This document shows positions 7,369-11,108 of a DNA stretch of 11,108 nt, piece by piece. How positions within the stretch are numbered: position 1 is the stretch's first letter; each line of letters begins with the position of its first letter. The DNA is from an uncultured Desulfovibrionaceae bacterium. Lineage in GTDB: Bacteria > Desulfobacterota > Desulfovibrionia > Desulfovibrionales > Desulfovibrionaceae. The notes beneath the pieces are model-generated. The model did not search any database. It worked only from the letters and a program-made list of their open reading frames with translations, and was not told the DNA's origin. The translations under genes were made by a program, and so were the position numbers. Where the stretch lies: the NCBI GenBank assembly GCA_947037905.1, contig CAMQUX010000027.1, positions 1-11,108 of the forward strand, given 5' to 3'.

Positions 7369-10300
7369 TTATTTTTCAAAACGGATCAAATCAGCCGCTA
7401 AATTTTGAATATTTTTGTGCGGTAGTTGTGGAATATCGAAAAAAAGAGAATTTTCATGAACAGATACAAGTTCTTTTGGCAGATCATGCAGAAAAGGTGC
7501 TGGTGCTGTTATAAGTATTTGTCCATGCAGCAGTCTTCTTTTTGTAAAAGAAAGAAAAATATTTCGCTTTGCACGTGTTAGCAGAGTATAAAAGAGTTTT
7601 TTCTCACGCTCTGCATGCTCTATTCCATAAAGAGTATCTTTTAGTGATATATTCTTGCGTGCATTTTCTTTTGGAATATTCTTCTCTTCAAGAGCTGGTA
7701 GAAAAATAGTTTTAAATTCGAGATCAAGAGCATTCTCATACGTGTAAATTTGAATTTTACCTTTTGTATTACATGGAGCATCAGTATTTTCTTGTTGATG
7801 TATCCAGCTAAGAAGCCCTTTCCAGCCTTGCTGTCTCTCATAAGCTATGCAAAGTTGTTGAAACTGCGCGCCTAAAAAGAAATCAGTTGAAAAAGATTCA
7901 TTTTCAGTGAAATTTTCTGGCAAACTTGTAGGGCCTTTAAGAAGAAGCTCATTTGGGAATTCCATATTCTCCATGTAGGCATTATAGCCAAAGAGAGAAC
8001 CTACAGTTTGTAGAATCATTTGAATATGGGGGTTTTTCCAAAAAAATTCATGCTCTGGAATTATATGAGCAATATTATGTAAATCGAGCACATTTGTGAG
8101 CGCTTTAATACGTGAATTATTTGGCAGAAATATTGCAATATGCTCGGCTAAATGCTTTTCATACTCTTTTGGATTATTTTCTTTCTTTTTATTATTCTCA
8201 TCAGTTTCATCGCTTTTGTCTATTTTATCACTTTTATGAAAAAGATTTTGGATATTTTTACAAATATCTAAATATTCTTGTTCTTCATTTTGGGCAGAAA
8301 AAAGTGTGATGCTAGCGTTTCCTTGCTCTTGCGGGGAGAAGGAAGGATCAATAGTTTGTTTTAAAGTATTTCCTTTTGGTAGCAGTGTATTTGCACAGGT
8401 TTGTATTGTATTTGCGCAGCGTAGGTTTTGCTTGAAATCGAAAAATTTTCCGCGCTCCCAAAATTGTAATATATGTGCACGCACAGTAGATTGTTTGCTG
8501 AATATATCAAATTCTTTTGATGCTGCTGCAAAAAAACCTTCTGTTACAGCTAAAGTCTTTATTATTTTTAGCTCAAGTAGTGAATAGTTTTCTAAATCAT
8601 CAACAAAAACAAAACTATAAGGTATATTGACCGTTTGTAGATGCTCGAGGTAAAATTCCATAATATCCCAAAAATCAAGCAAATCCCAGCTTATTTTTTG
8701 TGTAGCATAACTTGCATAAGCTTGTTCTAAAGAGCTGTCTATTGTTTGGTGTGCAGCACGGCGTTCGTTTATTTTGTTCCAAAAATAGAGAATTTCTTCA
8801 TGAGAATAGGTGTTGTTCGCTTCGCAAAAAACAGTAAAAGCCTCATCTGTGTTTAAATAGATAGAAGTTCCGCCTTGAACAGATTTCCATGCGGTGTGCG
8901 CTAGAGAAAGAAGCGTTTCTGTTGCGGGAAGGTCTGCGTATTCGCCAAGAACACTTATAAGTTTTTTAGAAAAAATACCACTTGCACGCAGGTTTGGCAT
9001 GAGTACTAGTATTTTATCTGATGAAAAATCTTGTGTGATAAGTCTTGCAACTTTATAAACAAGACACAAGGTTTTTCCCGATCCAGTAAATCCGTAAATA
9101 AAAGCAGGTGAATAGATACTGTTGATGAAATCTTCTTGCTCATCGCTAAGTAACTCTGGTAATGGTTCAGTGAGTAATAAATTTGTATCTTGGCTTATAT
9201 CAACAGGATTTGTGAGTAAAATAGGTGTGCTGCTGAGCATTTCAGTGAAATTTTTAGGATCTTTTTGTATTTCTTCTCGCTCTTGTTCAGAAAATATTTG
9301 CACCTGCCCTTGTATGCTATCATAGCCATGTTGCACTACAAAAGTTTGTTTTCGTATTCTAAGCACGGCCTCAGCAAGTGGCTCAGAAATCTCCTTTATA
9401 TCCGCAATGGGGGTGTGCAGTAAAAAAGGAATTTCGCCGCCAAAATATTGCGCAAGAAGATAATAATTTTTATATAAGGTCGGGGCAAATATACCAAGCC
9501 CTGTGATTTCTGCAAGTATTTCAAAAAGACTAATGATTGGCGTGGCAGGTTGTGGTATGGTTGAAGAATTATTCTTTTGCGCTAATTGATAAATGCGTGA
9601 AAGGCTTCCTCTTTGAAGTGTTTCATTGCAGATGGGACAAGTTGCTGGTTCTCCATCAATTTGTGGCAGCTGAGAAAAGTGACATTGCCTATGTCCGTCG
9701 AGATAATTTTTACCAAGTGCACAGGGGTATTCAATAGTTTGAAAGGGATTAATTTCTGATCTTTGCGATAAGATTTTATGCAGCTCTGCATATGAAGTGA
9801 TTGTTTCGTTAAATGCAAGGCATGAGCGCCCAATTTGGAACCCAGATGATGCGCCAGAAGCAACGATTGTATGGACATTTTTTAACTGTTTACAAAGAGA
9901 TGCAAGATGCGTTGAGCTTGAAGGGCTAACCTCAACAGCAAAGATATTTGCAGTGAATTTTTTAAAACATTCTTCAAATGAGCTAAAGTTATTTTCTTCT
10001 CCAAAAAGAGAGTTTTTTCTTTCAAAAACATGCGCGGGAATAACCATAGCAAGCGGATCAGTCTCAAAAAGCATATCTAAAAAAGTTTGTGGGCTGATAC
10101 TGAGTGTTGGCAAGAAAGAATTTTGCTTAAAAGGATGAAATAGGCAGAGTTTTTTGCTTAAATTCTTTGCTGTTTCAAGAGAAGAGACATAAATGATGAG
10201 ATGTAAATGTCTTTTTTCCCCTTCAATAGTAAATTCGAGTTTTATTTCACTTTGTAATATAAATTTGGTATCAATAGAGAGATATACTGTATAAAATGGG

Positions 10301-10530
10301 AGCTGATGTTGGTTATTATTGATGCCTTTTTTAAGCATCAAAAAACCATCAGATTCAACAAGTTCGGCACATATTTTTTCAAGACTTTGCGGATGGATAA
10401 AGTCTCCAGTTGCAAGTAGGGGTATGCCTTTTAACTTTGCCCAAGCTCCAAGATGCGAGAATATTTTCTTATATTCTGTATTAAAAAGAATTTTAGGATG
10501 AAGGTGAAGATCTGCATAAAATTGTTTCAT
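7369..10530 (-). CDS. Endonuclease Q-like PHP domain fused to UvrD/Rep-type helicase
   Basis: Predicted cytosolic DNA-repair protein, 1053 residues. Residues 1 to about 415 match the endonuclease Q family, which nicks DNA 5' to deaminated bases. They carry ADLHLHP (6-12), ATGDFIHP (40-47), RHLHLI (107-112), IPAHVF (164-169), SLFGE (174-178), DGHRQC (278-283) with CPIC (298-301) as a zinc-binding element, and GYDSIQGQ (402-409). The usual SDAHS motif has become SGASS (225-229), so a key Asp and His are missing. Residues about 460-1000 are a superfamily 1A helicase: LSDEQ (461-465), Walker A GFTGSGKT (480-487), a Walker B-like VFVDDLE (641-647), a motif IV-like NLRCANT, a motif V-like TYENALDLEF (930-939) and motif VI YTLLTRAKR (981-989). 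A Lys/Asp/Asn-rich insert lies at about 764-790. The ATG at 10530 gives the exact family N-terminus and has GAG 7 nt upstream. The metallophosphoesterase gene ends 41 bp upstream, suggesting an operon. Confidence 0.88.
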   Translation of the reverse strand: MKQFYADLHLHPKILFNTEYKKIFSHLGAWAKLKGIPLLATGDFIHPQSLEKICAELVESDGFLMLKKGINNNQHQLPFYTVYLSIDTKFILQSEIKLEFTIEGEKRHLHLIIYVSSLETAKNLSKKLCLFHPFKQNSFLPTLSISPQTFLDMLFETDPLAMVIPAHVFERKNSLFGEENNFSSFEECFKKFTANIFAVEVSPSSSTHLASLCKQLKNVHTIVASGASSGFQIGRSCLAFNETITSYAELHKILSQRSEINPFQTIEYPCALGKNYLDGHRQCHFSQLPQIDGEPATCPICNETLQRGSLSRIYQLAQKNNSSTIPQPATPIISLFEILAEITGLGIFAPTLYKNYYLLAQYFGGEIPFLLHTPIADIKEISEPLAEAVLRIRKQTFVVQHGYDSIQGQVQIFSEQEREEIQKDPKNFTEMLSSTPILLTNPVDISQDTNLLLTEPLPELLSDEQEDFINSIYSPAFIYGFTGSGKTLCLVYKVARLITQDFSSDKILVLMPNLRASGIFSKKLISVLGEYADLPATETLLSLAHTAWKSVQGGTSIYLNTDEAFTVFCEANNTYSHEEILYFWNKINERRAAHQTIDSSLEQAYASYATQKISWDLLDFWDIMEFYLEHLQTVNIPYSFVFVDDLENYSLLELKIIKTLAVTEGFFAAASKEFDIFSKQSTVRAHILQFWERGKFFDFKQNLRCANTIQTCANTLLPKGNTLKQTIDPSFSPQEQGNASITLFSAQNEEQEYLDICKNIQNLFHKSDKIDKSDETDENNKKKENNPKEYEKHLAEHIAIFLPNNSRIKALTNVLDLHNIAHIIPEHEFFWKNPHIQMILQTVGSLFGYNAYMENMEFPNELLLKGPTSLPENFTENESFSTDFFLGAQFQQLCIAYERQQGWKGLLSWIHQQENTDAPCNTKGKIQIYTYENALDLEFKTIFLPALEEKNIPKENARKNISLKDTLYGIEHAEREKKLFYTLLTRAKRNIFLSFTKRRLLHGQILITAPAPFLHDLPKELVSVHENSLFFDIPQLPHKNIQNLAADLIRFEK

Positions 10531-10571
10531 CTATAATCTCGCAAGAAAAATAAAGTCAGAGTTTTTTAATT

Positions 10572-11108
10572 TTATATGAACGTGAAGAGTGTTATTTCAG
10601 CTGGTACGCCTATTCGAACTGGTGGTCCCCAGTATCCTGCTCCTCGGTTTACATAAATATACCGATTATTATACTCATAGAGTCCTGCACTGAATTTATG
10701 AATAAGTCCAATAACAAGTGTTACAGGGAAAAATTGTCCCCCATGAGTATGTCCACATAGTGCAAGATCGCAAAGTCCTAACTCCACTGCTTTTTGGGCA
10801 CTTTCTGGGTGATGAGCAAGAAAAATTGTATATAAATCTTTGGGAGCACCTTTTAATGCGAGTGCTGGGTCTGATTTTTCATTTGGGAAAAAACGAGTAA
10901 CACTTACGTCTGGCACACCTGCGATCACAAAAGAGCTGGTGCCATGTATAAGTACTTTGTAATTATTATTAAGAACAGTAAAGCCTATTTTTTTGAGATA
11001 TTCTATCCATGGTTCAGCACCACTATAGTATTCATGGTTTCCTGTTACAAAAAAACGCCCAAGTGGAGCTTTAATGTTTTTAAGCACCGCAATATCATTT
11101 TCAAGCCA
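10572..11108 (-). CDS. YkuE-type metallophosphoesterase (5' end beyond window)
   Basis: C-terminal 178 residues of a calcineurin-like metallophosphoesterase. Numbered from the first in-window codon, the metal-binding motifs are GNHE (23-26), AHHPE (98-102) and GHTHGGQ (119-125), followed by the typical YVNRGAGYWGPPVRIG and AEITLF ending. The N-terminal GDxH and GDxxD motifs, and any membrane anchor, lie outside the window. The GTG at 11087 is internal to the domain, and the frame is open to the edge (starting WLENDIAVLK). Relatives include Bacillus YkuE, Escherichia coli YaeI and LpxG, which cleaves UDP-2,3-diacylglucosamine in chlamydiae. The substrate here cannot be decided. It reads toward the EndoQ-helicase gene and ends 41 bp before it. 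Confidence 0.9.
   Translation of the reverse strand, partial: WLENDIAVLKNIKAPLGRFFVTGNHEYYSGAEPWIEYLKKIGFTVLNNNYKVLIHGTSSFVIAGVPDVSVTRFFPNEKSDPALALKGAPKDLYTIFLAHHPESAQKAVELGLCDLALCGHTHGGQFFPVTLVIGLIHKFSAGLYEYNNRYIYVNRGAGYWGPPVRIGVPAEITLFTFI

Noticed and set aside
8160..8240. Lys/Asp/Asn-rich segment of the helicase as a foreign insertion
   Set aside because: It is in frame, sits in a loop-like position between conserved motifs, and matches the local AT-rich base composition, so a flexible linker explains it.
9582..9878. Open frames of 60-113 codons inside the helicase, polA and antiporter genes
   Set aside because: They lie wholly within strongly supported genes in other frames, and their translations show no domain or family motif.
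1..11108. CRISPR array, tRNA, rRNA, insertion sequence or phage genes
   Set aside because: I saw no regularly spaced repeats, no cloverleaf or rRNA-like sequence, and no transposase or integrase motifs in any frame.

Overview
This is an AT-rich window (about one third G+C on hand-counted sample lines) with long, closely packed bacterial genes. I infer a low-GC proteobacterium. A host-adapted member of the Desulfovibrionales (Lawsonia-like) is my best guess, based on general resemblance of the DHH protein and the PHP/EndoQ-helicase fusion to proteins of that group. Sequence searches would be needed to confirm this.

Layout. At the left edge a plus-strand gene, cut at its 5' end, encodes a CPA2/Kef-type cation:proton antiporter with C-terminal RCK domains (2-1909). 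It faces a minus-strand series across a bidirectional terminator (about 2065-2109). Read from right to left, the minus-strand genes are: a YkuE-type metallophosphoesterase, cut at its 5' end (10572-11108); a 1053-residue fusion of an endonuclease Q-like PHP domain to a UvrD-like helicase (7369-10530); an AT-rich gap with hairpins and a likely terminator (7136-7368); a DHH/DHHA1 phosphoesterase gene interrupted by a frameshift (6156-7135); a decayed copy of the 3' end of that gene (6054-6135); DNA polymerase I (3375-6029); and a WbpE-like sugar-nucleotide aminotransferase (2131-3291).

How they fit together. Four of the products are plausibly concerned with nucleic acids or phosphoesters: PolA, the DHH protein, the EndoQ-helicase fusion and, less certainly, the metallophosphoesterase. 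The metallophosphoesterase and the fusion are 41 bp apart and may be co-transcribed. The DHH gene, polA and the aminotransferase form a second likely transcription unit downstream of the terminator.

The most notable observations are signs of partial decay or altered function in otherwise intact reading frames. The PHP domain has lost the Asp and His of its SDAHS-type motif. The helicase has drifted in several motifs but keeps Walker A. PolA has lost its proofreading residues and carries a textbook beta-clamp-binding peptide. The DHH gene needs a -1 shift, and a perfect slippery heptamer lies where that shift must occur. I see no CRISPR array, tRNA, rRNA, insertion sequence or phage gene.
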